Source: Lachnospiraceae bacterium EP-SM-12S-S03
GTDB lineage: Bacteria; Bacillota; Clostridia; Lachnospirales; Lachnospiraceae
Length of the DNA: 64,000 nucleotides
NCBI GenBank assembly: GCA_020540725.1
Contig: JAJBSL010000006.1
Coordinates: forward strand, 1 to 64,000
Direction: 5' to 3'
Shown: piece by piece, positions 26,549-35,517 of the stretch
Position numbering within the stretch: the first letter of the stretch is position 1
Layout: every line of letters begins with the position of its first letter
Notes under the pieces: model-generated
What the model was told of the DNA's origin: nothing
Database searches by the model: none
The model's input: the letters and a program-made list of their open reading frames with translations, nothing else
Program-made: the position numbers and the translations under genes

Positions 26549-27526
26549 TTACCCTCTCCAATACTTTGTTTTTGCTCTGTTAATGATAGATTTCTTTGTA
26601 TCCGGTTTTTCCGTCAGTCCCAAAACAGAAAGTAGAATATGTTCTGCCTCCAAATACCCTTTTCTTACAAAATTTCCGGAACAGGATGCACAATATGTGT
26701 AAATTCTGTTTTTCGTATTCTCTGCTTCTTCTGCCATGACCCGCACCATGTCGCCTGCCAGTTCCGGCTCTTTTCCTCCTGCACATCCTCCAAGCCCACA
26801 ACATTGTGCACTATCTATAATTTCGGGTTTTTCTTCAAGAAATACACGGATATCTTGTAAAATTTCCAAGCTTTCCCTATCAGGACACGGTGGAAAAATA
26901 TGTAGTTTCCCCAAAAGCTTCCTGCCAAGTCCCAATTCATGCAGCTTTTCATAAATACTGACTACTTTCACCTTCAATCGCGGTTTTAGAAAATGATAGC
27001 AGTTTGGACAAAGCAGAATGATTTCCTCAATTCCCGCTTTTTCCAACCGCTCCTCTATTCTTTTTATAATCTCATTTTCCTTATCCAAAAGTCCTAATTC
27101 TGCTATCGGTTTGCCACAACAATCGAACACAACACCGATTCCTGCTTCTTTTCGCAAAAGTTCTATTATTTGTTTTGTAGCTTTTGGAAAAAAAGACGGG
27201 AAATTGCATCCAGGAAAAAGGACACTGTTTTTTGTCTGATTTTTATAATTTGCAAAAATATAATCCTGCTTCTCCTGAATCAGCATATCATATCCTTTTT
27301 CCCTCATTTTCCCCCCGTTTTTTTGGACCTGCTTTTGCCGCATATGAAGAATTATTTCTCTTCCGTCAATTCCCATCGGGCAAACCGCCGTGCATTTTCC
27401 ACATAAAAAACAATGATAAATCAGATCTTCATGATCTTTCATATTCCCGATATCTATTTTGTACTTTTCAAGAAATTTACAGTATCTAGTACATTTTCCA
27501 CAATGGACACATTCCTTACTCTTCAT
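26549..27526 (-). CDS. CCG-domain iron-sulfur protein (HdrD/GlpC-like)
   Basis: Soluble electron-transfer or disulfide-reductase-type protein of 325 residues. Two ferredoxin-type 4Fe-4S sites are at the start: CVHCGKCTRYC (6-16) and CFLCGKCTAVCP (39-50). Two cysteine-rich CCG modules follow, the first with FPGCNFP, VFDCCGKP and LLCPNCYHFL, the second with FPPCPDR, QCCGLGG and YCASCSGNF. In HdrB/HdrD such modules hold a noncubane cluster that splits disulfides. It is sandwiched between two TVP38 genes, overlapping the first by 11 bases. The partner and substrate are unknown; a sulfane-sulfur or selenium reductive role fits the neighbouring rhodaneses. Confidence 0.88.
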   Translation of the reverse strand: MKSKECVHCGKCTRYCKFLEKYKIDIGNMKDHEDLIYHCFLCGKCTAVCPMGIDGREIILHMRQKQVQKNGGKMREKGYDMLIQEKQDYIFANYKNQTKNSVLFPGCNFPSFFPKATKQIIELLRKEAGIGVVFDCCGKPIAELGLLDKENEIIKRIEERLEKAGIEEIILLCPNCYHFLKPRLKVKVVSIYEKLHELGLGRKLLGKLHIFPPCPDRESLEILQDIRVFLEEKPEIIDSAQCCGLGGCAGGKEPELAGDMVRVMAEEAENTKNRIYTYCASCSGNFVRKGYLEAEHILLSVLGLTEKPDTKKSIINRAKTKYWRG

Positions 27527-28196
27527 CCTTATCTTCCCCCATATACTTTTTCTTCAGAAAAATACCGGCACCTGTCACGATAGCTGCAAGGACAATTGCA
27601 ATTCCTATATAAAGGATTCTGTTTTCTTTATCCGCAATCCCCGCCGTCCCTACTGTATACATGGCTGTCCCTGGCAGCATGAAAATCAGGGAGCCCATTG
27701 TATATGTGCTGAATTTGATGTCTGTAATTCCATAAGCAAAATTCTGAAGATTATACGGAAAAATCGGCACAAGTCTTGTAATCATCAGGATAAAAAGCTG
27801 ATTTTTCCCGGAATGATCAAAAAGCCACTTTTTCAAATATTTATTCTTAACTACCATAGGACGGATGCTGTCCTGTAGGAAAAAACGACCCACTACAAAC
27901 GCAATTGCTGCGCCAAAGGTCGTTGCCACAGAACATGCAATCGTTCCAATCCATGGACCAAACAACAATCCCGCCAATATGGCAAATGTCACTCCCGGAA
28001 GAGCCAGTACTACACAAGCTACAATTGTAATTGCTGTATAAATGAGAAGAGCCGCCGCCAGATTCTTCTTCACGATCCGGTTCAAGAACATAAGATTGTC
28101 CATATCACTGATATAAGAAGACCAGCCGAATATGTGATTCAAAATAAGAATCAAAACGATGAGTCCCACAAATATCCATAGTTTTTTATTTTTCAT
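27516..28196 (-). CDS. TVP38/TMEM64 membrane protein, second paralog
   Basis: Member of the same VTT family as 25837-26544, 226 residues, with about six hydrophobic segments. Signature parts are FGPWIGTIACSVATTFGAAI and RLVPIFPYNLQNFAYGITDI. Charged residues in the re-entrant region are conserved between the two paralogs (R-L-x-P). It starts 4 bases after the small membrane protein gene and overlaps the iron-sulfur gene. Two paralogs flanking an iron-sulfur gene suggest a hetero-oligomeric membrane unit. Confidence 0.9.
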   Translation of the reverse strand: MKNKKLWIFVGLIVLILILNHIFGWSSYISDMDNLMFLNRIVKKNLAAALLIYTAITIVACVVLALPGVTFAILAGLLFGPWIGTIACSVATTFGAAIAFVVGRFFLQDSIRPMVVKNKYLKKWLFDHSGKNQLFILMITRLVPIFPYNLQNFAYGITDIKFSTYTMGSLIFMLPGTAMYTVGTAGIADKENRILYIGIAIVLAAIVTGAGIFLKKKYMGEDKDEE

Positions 28197-28200
28197 TCTC

Positions 28201-28623
28201 TTACTTCTTTCTGCACCAAATCAGTGCCATTCCATTTCTCAACACTTGCATAAATACAGCCATACCGAGAAGAGGCATCATGAAATAATATGCTCTTAGT
28301 TTCTCTGCACTTTGAAACACCGTAAATCCTGCATATACACAAACAAGTATCAGCATAAAAATCATCATGATCCCGTCCACTTTTCCAAGCCGGGTCCGCT
28401 TCTTTAAATATCCGATCATCACAATTACTGCAAGTACACCAATGCCAACTACCGCCACATATTTCAGGATATCTAAAGGCATTTGTTCCTGTAAGTTCAT
28501 ATTCGTGTAATTCAGCCAGCGTACCATTCCAAGTTTTCTCTTCGCAAAATAGTGGAAGGCATAGCTTCCTATAAGAAATGCCAGTGTCAGTATATCAAAC
28601 AACACACATAGTATTCTTTTCAT
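28201..28623 (-). CDS. Small four-span membrane protein of unknown function
   Basis: Not recognised. The 140-residue protein has membrane segments at about residues 5-25, 52-71, 84-104 and 112-131, with a basic loop KKRTRLGKVDG after the second. No catalytic motif or cysteine pair is evident. It lies 82 bases after the large rhodanese gene (with a hairpin between) and 4 bases before a TVP38 gene, so it is probably a membrane component of the same system. Confidence 0.75.
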   Translation of the reverse strand: MKRILCVLFDILTLAFLIGSYAFHYFAKRKLGMVRWLNYTNMNLQEQMPLDILKYVAVVGIGVLAVIVMIGYLKKRTRLGKVDGIMMIFMLILVCVYAGFTVFQSAEKLRAYYFMMPLLGMAVFMQVLRNGMALIWCRKK

Positions 28624-28665
28624 AATTCCTCCGCGGTAATTTCATAGTTATTCTCTGTCACGAAA

Positions 28666-28690
28666 GACGCTGCCACCATGTGACAGCGTC
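28666..28690 (-). terminator. Hairpin after the rhodanese lipoprotein gene
   Basis: The stem 28666-28672 with 28684-28690, continued by 3 bp after a mismatch, forms a stable hairpin 15 bases past the stop. Only TTTCG follows in minus-strand sense, so it may be a leaky terminator or an RNA-stability element that favours the first gene. Confidence 0.5.
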
Positions 28691-28705
28691 CGTCTGATTT
28701 TGCTC

Positions 28706-29803
28706 TTATTTTGCAGCTTTTCCCGTTTCAAGTTCTGCAACTGTTACATGCTTACAATCTGCACTTGCAGGATCTCCTACTTGTACCGGATAATCGTCGT
28801 GCATCAGCCATTCATACCATCCACCATCATATACGGAAATGTCTGTATATCCGTTCTCATATAATACAAGGAACGGAACGGTTGCTCTCCAGCCAGTACC
28901 ACAATAAAATGCAAGGTGGTTATCTAACGTGAAATCACAGTCTTTCCATACTTCCTTGAATCCTTCCAAATCTTTTACTGTTCCGTCTTCATTTAAGAAC
29001 ATAGCTACATCAAAAGCTGTTTCGGCTCCTTTTCCCCATACGGCGCCCTCCGGTTCCCCGGCCTTGTCCATATAATTATAGCCACTTGTTTTTCCAAGCC
29101 ACTCATCCTCGCTTCGAATGCTTACAAGTTTAAAATTGTCATCGTTCTCCAATCTGTCTTTTGCCTCTTCAATAGAAGTCCAGTATTCCGGATGTGCCGG
29201 AACTGTTGTACCAAAATCAGTTGCCTCTTTTCCTTCATTTGCGTCTTTTTCAACGTCATAACCAGCAGATTTCCATGCTTCTATACCGCCATTCAAGATC
29301 TTCACGTCTTCCACACCAGCCCAAAGATATGCGTATGCCTGACGTCCGGTGCCGGCTACATCCGCACCATAAAGCACAACTTTTGTATCTTTTGTAATTC
29401 CATGTGCAAGCATGAATTTCTCCACTTCTTCTGCTGCCAAAAGATTGTATTTTCCTTCTTTACTTCCGGTAGAATCTTCTACTTCACAGTTGTCTACATA
29501 AATTGCACCCGGAACATGTCCTTCGTTGTAAGATACACAATCTTTCACATCTCCGTAACCGACCTCTGCCACCACAACGTCTTCGTAACCCTTCTGGTTC
29601 CCATTCATGGCACTGTTTAGCCACTCCGGAGTTACATAAACCGTCTTCTGGTCTACAGCCTCTACATCTTTGCCTTCATCTTTCGATGATTCATTTGTCG
29701 TCTTGTCTGCTGTTTTATCTTCTTTTGGAGTAGAACCGCAGCCAACCAACATCGTTGCAGTCATTGCCACACATAACAATGCGGCCAATACTCTTTTTTT
29801 CAT
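28706..29803 (-). CDS. Rhodanese-like lipoprotein, YnjE type
   Basis: Surface lipoprotein (signal ending LVGC, C22) of 365 residues with two rhodanese folds, about 55-180 and 205-345. Only the second has the active Cys, C301 in FYCGTGWRATVP; the first loop reads LYGADVAGTGR without Cys. The CGTGWR loop resembles the one I recall for E. coli YnjE, a thiosulfate:thiol sulfurtransferase. It is the first gene after the promoter at 29838-29867 and opens the upper operon. Location outside the membrane suggests work on an external sulfane-sulfur compound. Confidence 0.9.
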   Translation of the reverse strand: MKKRVLAALLCVAMTATMLVGCGSTPKEDKTADKTTNESSKDEGKDVEAVDQKTVYVTPEWLNSAMNGNQKGYEDVVVAEVGYGDVKDCVSYNEGHVPGAIYVDNCEVEDSTGSKEGKYNLLAAEEVEKFMLAHGITKDTKVVLYGADVAGTGRQAYAYLWAGVEDVKILNGGIEAWKSAGYDVEKDANEGKEATDFGTTVPAHPEYWTSIEEAKDRLENDDNFKLVSIRSEDEWLGKTSGYNYMDKAGEPEGAVWGKGAETAFDVAMFLNEDGTVKDLEGFKEVWKDCDFTLDNHLAFYCGTGWRATVPFLVLYENGYTDISVYDGGWYEWLMHDDYPVQVGDPASADCKHVTVAELETGKAAK

Positions 29804-29837
29804 AATATGATTCCTCCTGATTACTTTTACACCGCTT

Positions 29838-29867
29838 ATTATAATCAGAACATCCTTTTCCGTCCAA
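29838..29867 (-). promoter_or_regulatory. Sigma-A promoter of the rhodanese-TVP38 operon
   Basis: Minus-strand TTGGAC (29862-29867), an 18-base spacer and TATAAT (29838-29843), about 35 bases before the lipoprotein ATG with its AGGAGG site. Confidence 0.75.
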
Positions 29868-29906
29868 TTGATATATTCAATAAAACAAATTATTTATAGG
29901 TTTTTT

Positions 29907-31241
29907 CTATGAATATAAAATTTCTTTTACTCTCTCTTCTAACACTTCTTTTTTATTTAATTCCGGGTCCTCAATTACCATTTCAAGAAGATGGTTTAAC
30001 ATGATCCCAATTTCTTTTCCCGGCTTCATTCCAATCGCAAGCAAATCACTTCCGGTTACTGCCAGATTTCTCAAAGAAACACATTGGTTTTGCTTCACTA
30101 TTTCTTCATAACACTTTTGAATTTCTTGAATATTAGCAAGTTTTTCTTCTCTCTTATAATCACTTTGGGCAAGAGTATCTGCAAGATGGACTTCTAGATA
30201 AAGCGGAAACAGCTCCTCCCCCATCTTGCACATAGCGCGCCGCACATACTTCATTTCTGCAGGCATTCTATCATCATGGAAATATACCAGTTTCGTCACT
30301 TTCCGCAATGTATCATTGTCGAATTTCAATCTTCTGAGAATCGCTTTTGCCATTTTCTCGCCTTCCAGCTCATGACCTTTAAAATGTGCCCGTCCTTCAT
30401 AATCCAGCGTCTTTGTCAAAGGTTTCGCCACATCATGAAGAAGCATGGTAAACCGAAGCACTTTATCCGCCCGTACTTTTTCGATGGACTTTACAGTATG
30501 CTCTCCCACGTTATACATATGGTGCGGCGTCTCCTGTTCTGTCTTCATCATCTGATCAAATTCTGGAAGAATCACTTTCGTAATTCCAAGTTCATATGCC
30601 GTTTGGATCATCCCCGGATTCTCTGAGGTGAGCATTTTCACAAGTTCCACCTGGATACGCTCTGCACTGATATTGGCAAGGGTCGGTGAAAGTTCCCGGA
30701 TTCCTTCTTTCGTCTTTTCTTCAATTTCAAATCCCAACTGAGCCGCAAATCTTACCGCTCTTAATATGCGAAGTGCATCTTCTCCAAAACGTTCCTTGGC
30801 TTCTCCCACACATCGGATGACTTTTCCACACAAGTCCTCCATTCCGCCAAAGATATCCACAATACCCACTGCATCATTATATGCCATAGCATTGATTGTA
30901 AAATCTCTTCTCTTCAAATCTTCTTCTAGATTTCTTGTAAACTGTACTTCCGAAGGATGTCGGCTATCTTCATATTTCCCGTCGATCCGATATGTGGTGA
31001 CTTCAAATCCTTCGCCGTCTATGAGCACGGTTACCGTTCCGTGCTCGATTCCCGTATCAAATGTCCTTTTAAACAACTTCTTCGTTTCTTCCGGCTGTGC
31101 TGACGTTGTAATATCCCAGTCTCCCGGTACTCGGCCAAGAATAGAATCACGCACACATCCACCTACCGCATATGCTTCATAACCGTTTGCACATAAGGTA
31201 TCTATAATTGTCTTTACTTTTTGCGGCAATCTGATCTCCAT
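29907..31241 (-). CDS. cca: CCA tRNA nucleotidyltransferase
   Basis: Adds or repairs the 3' CCA of tRNAs. The class-II nucleotidyltransferase head is clear: AVGGCVRDSILGR, GDWDITTSA with the catalytic Asp pair, and RRDFTINAMAYN. A central HD-type domain contains LLHDVAKPLTKT. The 444-residue length fits bacterial CCA enzymes with an HD-like domain. It lies downstream of proS, with an SD site AGGAAAGG at a long spacing, and only a weak hairpin separates the two. Confidence 0.95.
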   Translation of the reverse strand: MEIRLPQKVKTIIDTLCANGYEAYAVGGCVRDSILGRVPGDWDITTSAQPEETKKLFKRTFDTGIEHGTVTVLIDGEGFEVTTYRIDGKYEDSRHPSEVQFTRNLEEDLKRRDFTINAMAYNDAVGIVDIFGGMEDLCGKVIRCVGEAKERFGEDALRILRAVRFAAQLGFEIEEKTKEGIRELSPTLANISAERIQVELVKMLTSENPGMIQTAYELGITKVILPEFDQMMKTEQETPHHMYNVGEHTVKSIEKVRADKVLRFTMLLHDVAKPLTKTLDYEGRAHFKGHELEGEKMAKAILRRLKFDNDTLRKVTKLVYFHDDRMPAEMKYVRRAMCKMGEELFPLYLEVHLADTLAQSDYKREEKLANIQEIQKCYEEIVKQNQCVSLRNLAVTGSDLLAIGMKPGKEIGIMLNHLLEMVIEDPELNKKEVLEERVKEILYS

Positions 31242-31314
31242 TTTATTACGCCTTTCCTGATCATACTTATTGTTTCTTCCTAATATATTACGATTTCATT
31301 TCCATTACAAATCA

Positions 31315-31345
31315 ATGCCGGGACTATTTTAAATAATCCCGGCAT
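31315..31345 (-). terminator. Hairpin after proS
   Basis: A 9-bp GC-rich stem (31315-31323 with 31337-31345) lies 10 bases past the proS stop. The following bases TGATTTGT are only weakly T-rich, so part of the transcripts may continue into cca. Confidence 0.55.
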
Positions 31346-31355
31346 CCAGTATTTT

Positions 31356-32798
31356 TTAGTATGATTTTCCCCAGTAAACCATGTGTTTTGCAGGTTTTCC
31401 ACAGAAAATACATGTATCTGACAGGTGTTCCTGCTCTGGTGGAATACAACGGGAAGAAGCTCCGCCTGTTGCGGCCTTAATCTCTTCTTCGCATTCCTCA
31501 CATCCACACCACATTGCTTTAATAAACCCACGGTTTTCCTGGAATTTTTCAATCATTTCATCCATAGTAACCGCTGTATCAATATGTGAATCCAAAAATG
31601 CCTTTGCCTTATCAAACATATCTTTCTGGATTGTTTCCAAAATCTCACCTAATTTTGTAGTGATTTCATCTAAAGATACTACCATCTTCTCTCTTGTATC
31701 ACGACGAACAACAACAACCTGATTCTTTTCAATATCCTTTGGTCCGATTTCAATACGAGTTGGAATTCCTAGCATCTCCTGTTCGCTGAATTTCCATCCC
31801 GGACTCTTATCGGAATCATCCATATTCACAGAATATCCTGCTGCCTTTAATGTGTTCATAAGTTCTGTTGCTTTCTCAAGAACACCTTCTTTGTGCTGCG
31901 CAACCGGAATGACACGTGTCTGAATTGGCGCAATTCTTGGTGGAAGTATAAGACCACTATCATCACCGTGAACCATGATGATCGCACCAATCATTCTTGT
32001 TGTTAATCCCCAGGATGTTTCATATACACTGTGAAGTTCATTGTTTTTATCCAGATACTTAATATCAAATGCATCTGCAAATCCGCTTCCGAAGAAGTGG
32101 CTTGTTGCTGCCTGAAGTGCTTTTCCATCATGCATCAGCGCTTCTACCGTATACGTATCTTCCGCACCTGCAAATTTCTCGCTATCTGTCTTTTTACCTA
32201 CAACAAGCGGAATGGCAAGACTCTCCTCAATAAATTCTTTATATACTTTCTGCATCAGGATTGTTCTTTCCTCTGCCTCTTCGTATGTTGCATGGATCGT
32301 ATGACCTTCCTGCCATAAAAACTCTCTGGAACGTAAGAAAGGTCTTGTTGTTTTCTCCCATCGAAGTACAGAACACCACTGATTCCACACTTTCGGAAGG
32401 TCTCTATATGACTGTATCGTCTTGCTCCAATGGTCGCAGAATAATGTCTCGGATGTTGGTCTGATACACATTCTTTCCTGAAGTTTTTCATTTCCTCCGT
32501 GAGTTACCCATGCCACTTCCGGTGCAAATCCTTCGATGTGATCTTTTTCTTTCTGAAGAAGGTTCTCCGGAATCAGCATTGGAAGATATACATTCTCAAC
32601 GCCTGTCTCTTTGAATCTCTTATCAAGGTCTGCCTGAATTTTCTCCCAGATTGCATAACCATTCGGAAGATAAACCATACAACCTTTTACATCTGTGTAA
32701 TCACACAACGCCGCTTTGCTTACGACATCTGTATACCACTGTGCGAAATCTTCATCTCTCGATGTAATCGCTTCTACAAATTTCTTTTCCTTTGCCAT
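31356..32798 (-). CDS. proS: Proline-tRNA ligase, archaeal/eukaryotic type
   Basis: Class-II synthetase charging tRNA-Pro. At 480 residues and without the bacterial editing insertion, it is the short ProS type common in Clostridia. Motif 2 region: [15 protein letters not shown] and [22 protein letters not shown]. The C-terminal zinc domain has CGCEECEEE and CIFCGKPAK, and the chain ends in Tyr as usual for this type. A T-box leader precedes it. Confidence 0.97.
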   Translation of the reverse strand: MAKEKKFVEAITSRDEDFAQWYTDVVSKAALCDYTDVKGCMVYLPNGYAIWEKIQADLDKRFKETGVENVYLPMLIPENLLQKEKDHIEGFAPEVAWVTHGGNEKLQERMCIRPTSETLFCDHWSKTIQSYRDLPKVWNQWCSVLRWEKTTRPFLRSREFLWQEGHTIHATYEEAEERTILMQKVYKEFIEESLAIPLVVGKKTDSEKFAGAEDTYTVEALMHDGKALQAATSHFFGSGFADAFDIKYLDKNNELHSVYETSWGLTTRMIGAIIMVHGDDSGLILPPRIAPIQTRVIPVAQHKEGVLEKATELMNTLKAAGYSVNMDDSDKSPGWKFSEQEMLGIPTRIEIGPKDIEKNQVVVVRRDTREKMVVSLDEITTKLGEILETIQKDMFDKAKAFLDSHIDTAVTMDEMIEKFQENRGFIKAMWCGCEECEEEIKAATGGASSRCIPPEQEHLSDTCIFCGKPAKHMVYWGKSY

Positions 32799-32844
32799 AG
32801 CACTCTCTCCTCTTTACTATTTTATTTGATAGCTTACAGAAACG

Positions 32845-33094
32845 AAAAACCGCCGGCTCTTCGTTCCCAAAAAGGGACCGAAAAATCGGCGGTACCACCC
32901 TAATTAACTGCAGTCCATATACCTGTATCCTGCAATTCACTCTGTCACCCATAACGCTGATGTGCGCTGCATTTTCATGCAGAGACTCCGAGGCAGGTTC
33001 TATACATTTCTTGCAAAGCCTTTCACCAACCGGCTCCTCTCTGTGGCGCGTCCTGCATATACTATCCCTCTTCACAGTCACTCATCTATGATTA
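32845..33094 (-). promoter_or_regulatory. T-box riboswitch leader of proS
   Basis: The conserved T-box core AGGGTGGTACCGCC (minus sense, 32888-32901) is followed by a terminator whose stem pairs ACCGCCG with CGGCGGT and ends in a T-run at 32849-32845. Uncharged tRNA-Pro would pair with the core and prevent termination. A possible Pro specifier codon CCT is at 32995-32997. The leader is about 250 nt from the predicted start site. Confidence 0.9.
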
Positions 33095-33100
33095 CCCGTA

Positions 33101-33129
33101 ATTTTAAGGGATTTTTGATTCTTTGTCAA
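33101..33129 (-). promoter_or_regulatory. Sigma-A promoter of the proS T-box transcript
   Basis: Minus-strand TTGACA (33124-33129), 17-base spacer and TAAAAT (33101-33106). It lies inside the last codons of the upstream pseudouridine synthase gene. Confidence 0.8.
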
Positions 33130-33817
33130 GTCTGGATTCCAGAACTTTAAATCCTTCACCTCTTGGTCTGATTTCAAACTCCATCCATTTCCCCGTACCC
33201 GGATGTTCAAACTTCAATTTATATGCGCAAAGAGCAATCTGTTCCCATCGTCCGGAGCTTTCCGTCATAGGATTATATTTTGCATCTCCAAGAAGCGGAC
33301 ACCCTATATTGGCCATCTGAATCCTAATCTGATGAAATCTTCCTGTTTCCAGACAGATATGCACAAGATTGGTCCCATCTTTTCTTTTTTCTAAAAGATC
33401 ATAATAAAGAACAGCTTCCTTTGCTTTATCCCTGTTCTTTTCGCAAATGAATGCTCTGTTTGCCTGTGGATCTTTCACTATATAATCTCTAAGTCTTCCT
33501 TTTTCCTTCGGAAGTTCTCCGCACACCACTGCTTTGTACTCTTTTCCGAATCCTTTTGTCTGAAGCTGGCGGTTCAGCTCTTTTGCTGCCGACTTATTCT
33601 TCGCAAATACAAGCACCCCTTCCACAGGCTGGTCCAAACGATGGATGACAGCAAGATATGGTGCCTGTCTTACTTTTCTTTGTTTATATATATGGTTTTT
33701 CAGAAAACTTTCTACATCCTTCTCGCCGATCTTACCAGTCTGAGTTGCAATCTTTGCCGGCTTATAAACAACGATTATATCCTCATCTTCATACAAAATT
33801 TCAATTTTTTCTCTCAT
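33104..33817 (-). CDS. RluA-family pseudouridine synthase
   Basis: Converts specific uridines in rRNA or tRNA to pseudouridine. The catalytic Asp lies in HRLDQPVEGVLVF, and LETGRFHQIRIQMA is the family's second signature. The 237-residue catalytic domain has no S4 domain, like short RluA-type enzymes. I chose ATG 33817, which has AAAGGA six bases upstream; the frame extends to a TTG at 33898 with a Lys-rich peptide and poor ribosome site. The exact target is unknown. Confidence 0.88.
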   Translation of the reverse strand: MREKIEILYEDEDIIVVYKPAKIATQTGKIGEKDVESFLKNHIYKQRKVRQAPYLAVIHRLDQPVEGVLVFAKNKSAAKELNRQLQTKGFGKEYKAVVCGELPKEKGRLRDYIVKDPQANRAFICEKNRDKAKEAVLYYDLLEKRKDGTNLVHICLETGRFHQIRIQMANIGCPLLGDAKYNPMTESSGRWEQIALCAYKLKFEHPGTGKWMEFEIRPRGEGFKVLESRLDKESKIP

Positions 33818-33988
33818 ATTTATATCCTTTAGCCATTGCAGCTTCCTCTTTGCTTTATTTTTCTTTGATGCCTTTAATATCATAAGTTTTTCTTTCAATC
33901 GGATAAATGCTTTGAAAATAAGCCCGAAACAAAAGATACCTTACGGCTTGAAATATTCTGTGGACAGATCTCCACACGAAACAATCTT

Positions 33989-34016
33989 AGAATAACACAT
34001 TGTGTCAAAAAGTCAA
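33989..34016 (-). promoter_or_regulatory. Putative promoter of the pseudouridine synthase gene
   Basis: Minus-strand TTGACT (34011-34016), 16-base spacer and TATTCT (33989-33994), giving a leader of about 165 nt. That leader contains a 6-bp hairpin TGTGGA/TCCACA (about 33960-33977). Confidence 0.55.
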
Positions 34017-34028
34017 GGCTTTTCCTAT

Positions 34029-34059
34029 AAAAATCCGACAGGAAACCTGCCGGATTTTT
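34029..34059 (-). terminator. Intrinsic terminator after spoVG
   Basis: A 14-bp stem (34029-34042 with 34046-34059, one G-U) and a 3-base loop, ending in five T residues in minus sense, 29 bases past spoVG. Confidence 0.92.
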
Positions 34060-34088
34060 CTCTTCCTCCTATTTGTAAACCCGCGTTC

Positions 34089-34364
34089 TTATACTTCTTC
34101 TTTCGCGTTAAGTAAACTTTCCTCATATGTCTTGAGAATTGTTCTCTGGATTCTTTCTCTTGTATCCGAATTGATCGGGTGAGCAATATCTCTATATTCC
34201 CCATCGGTTGCCTTCTTGCTTGGCATTGCAATAAATAGTCCTTTCTCACCCTCAATTACTTTGATGTCATGAACTACAAATTCCTCATCCATTGTAATAG
34301 ACACCACTGCTTTTAATTTTCCCTCTTTTGCTACTTTTCTAACTCGTACATCTGTAATCTGCAT
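34089..34364 (-). CDS. spoVG: Septation/regulatory protein SpoVG
   Basis: Small conserved nucleic-acid-binding regulator, first known from Bacillus sporulation and asymmetric septation. The start [11 protein letters not shown] and the segment [22 protein letters not shown] (about residues 44-65) are diagnostic. The length of 91 residues is normal. It starts 22 bases after glgD, so glycogen synthesis and this regulator may share transcripts. Confidence 0.96.
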   Translation of the reverse strand: MQITDVRVRKVAKEGKLKAVVSITMDEEFVVHDIKVIEGEKGLFIAMPSKKATDGEYRDIAHPINSDTRERIQRTILKTYEESLLNAKEEV

Positions 34365-34386
34365 ATCTTTTGCCTCCCTTTATTTA

Positions 34387-35517
34387 TTACAATGCGTATC
34401 TTTCATTCTCTTCTACTACTACTTTCACTCCATTTTCTCCGATATGACGCGTATTGGCCCGGATTGTATCCCGACTTTCTACAATACAGTTTTCAATATA
34501 TGTATTATCCCCCAGGTACACATCATTCAAAATAATTGAGTTTCTGATCACACAATTGTTTCCAACAAATACCTTTTTAAATAATATAGAATTCTCTACC
34601 GTTCCGTTGACGATCGTTCCGCTCGCCACCAGACTATTCTTTACTACCGCCCCCGGATTATATTTTGCCGGCGGCAAATCTGATACCTTAGAGTAAACTC
34701 CTGGTAACTGCTTGAAAAAGTATTCTCTGATTTCCGGCTTTAAGAAATCCATGTTCGTCTTATAATAAGAATCTACCGTTGCAATATTGCTCCAATAGGT
34801 CTTCATCTTATATCCGTAAATTTTCTTCAGGTTTTTGTAACGAATCAAAATATCAGTTACAAAATCATGCCTGTCTTCTTCCGCACATCTCTCAATCAAA
34901 TCAATAAGTTGTCTTCTCCTTAAGATATAAATGCCGGTGGAAATTGTATGGGAATGGGCGATCATCGGTTTCTCTTCAAACTCTTCAATCCGGCATTCCT
35001 CGTTCATCTTAATTGTTCCAAATCTGCTGGCATCTTCCCCAGGCTCCAGATCCTTACATACAACCGTAATATCTGCATTTTTCCTGATATGATAGTCCAA
35101 CACTTCATTATAATCCAACTTATACACCGCATCTGCCGAGGCGATGATCACATATGGCTCATGGCATTTTTTTAAAAAATCGAGATTTTGGTGAATCGCA
35201 TCCGCAGTTCCTCTGTACCAATATCCGTTATCATTTGTGATCGTCGGCGTAAATACAAACAACCCACCTTGCTTTCTTCCAAAATTCCACCATTTGGAAG
35301 AATTCAAATGTTCGTTCAACGACCTTGAATTGTATTGGGTCAGCACCGCAACCTTCTGTATATGGGAATTTGTCATATTGCTAAGTACGAAATCGATACA
35401 TCTGTAACTTCCCGAAACGGGCATAGCTGCAACTGCACGTCTGTGTGTCAGTTCCCGCATCTTATGACTATTTCCGCCTGCCAAAACAACTCCTACTGCT
35501 TTCATACTACATGTCAC
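34387..35517 (-). CDS. glgD: GlgD, regulatory subunit-like glucose-1-phosphate adenylyltransferase
   Basis: Partner of GlgC in ADP-glucose synthesis for glycogen. The nucleotide loop, normally GGxGxRL, is degenerate ([17 protein letters not shown]), as in GlgD subunits of Firmicutes thought to be non-catalytic. The fold is otherwise intact, with a C-terminal left-handed beta helix from about residue 270. The 376-residue length fits. It overlaps glgC by 11 bases. Confidence 0.94.
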   Translation of the reverse strand: MTCSMKAVGVVLAGGNSHKMRELTHRRAVAAMPVSGSYRCIDFVLSNMTNSHIQKVAVLTQYNSRSLNEHLNSSKWWNFGRKQGGLFVFTPTITNDNGYWYRGTADAIHQNLDFLKKCHEPYVIIASADAVYKLDYNEVLDYHIRKNADITVVCKDLEPGEDASRFGTIKMNEECRIEEFEEKPMIAHSHTISTGIYILRRRQLIDLIERCAEEDRHDFVTDILIRYKNLKKIYGYKMKTYWSNIATVDSYYKTNMDFLKPEIREYFFKQLPGVYSKVSDLPPAKYNPGAVVKNSLVASGTIVNGTVENSILFKKVFVGNNCVIRNSIILNDVYLGDNTYIENCIVESRDTIRANTRHIGENGVKVVVEENERYAL

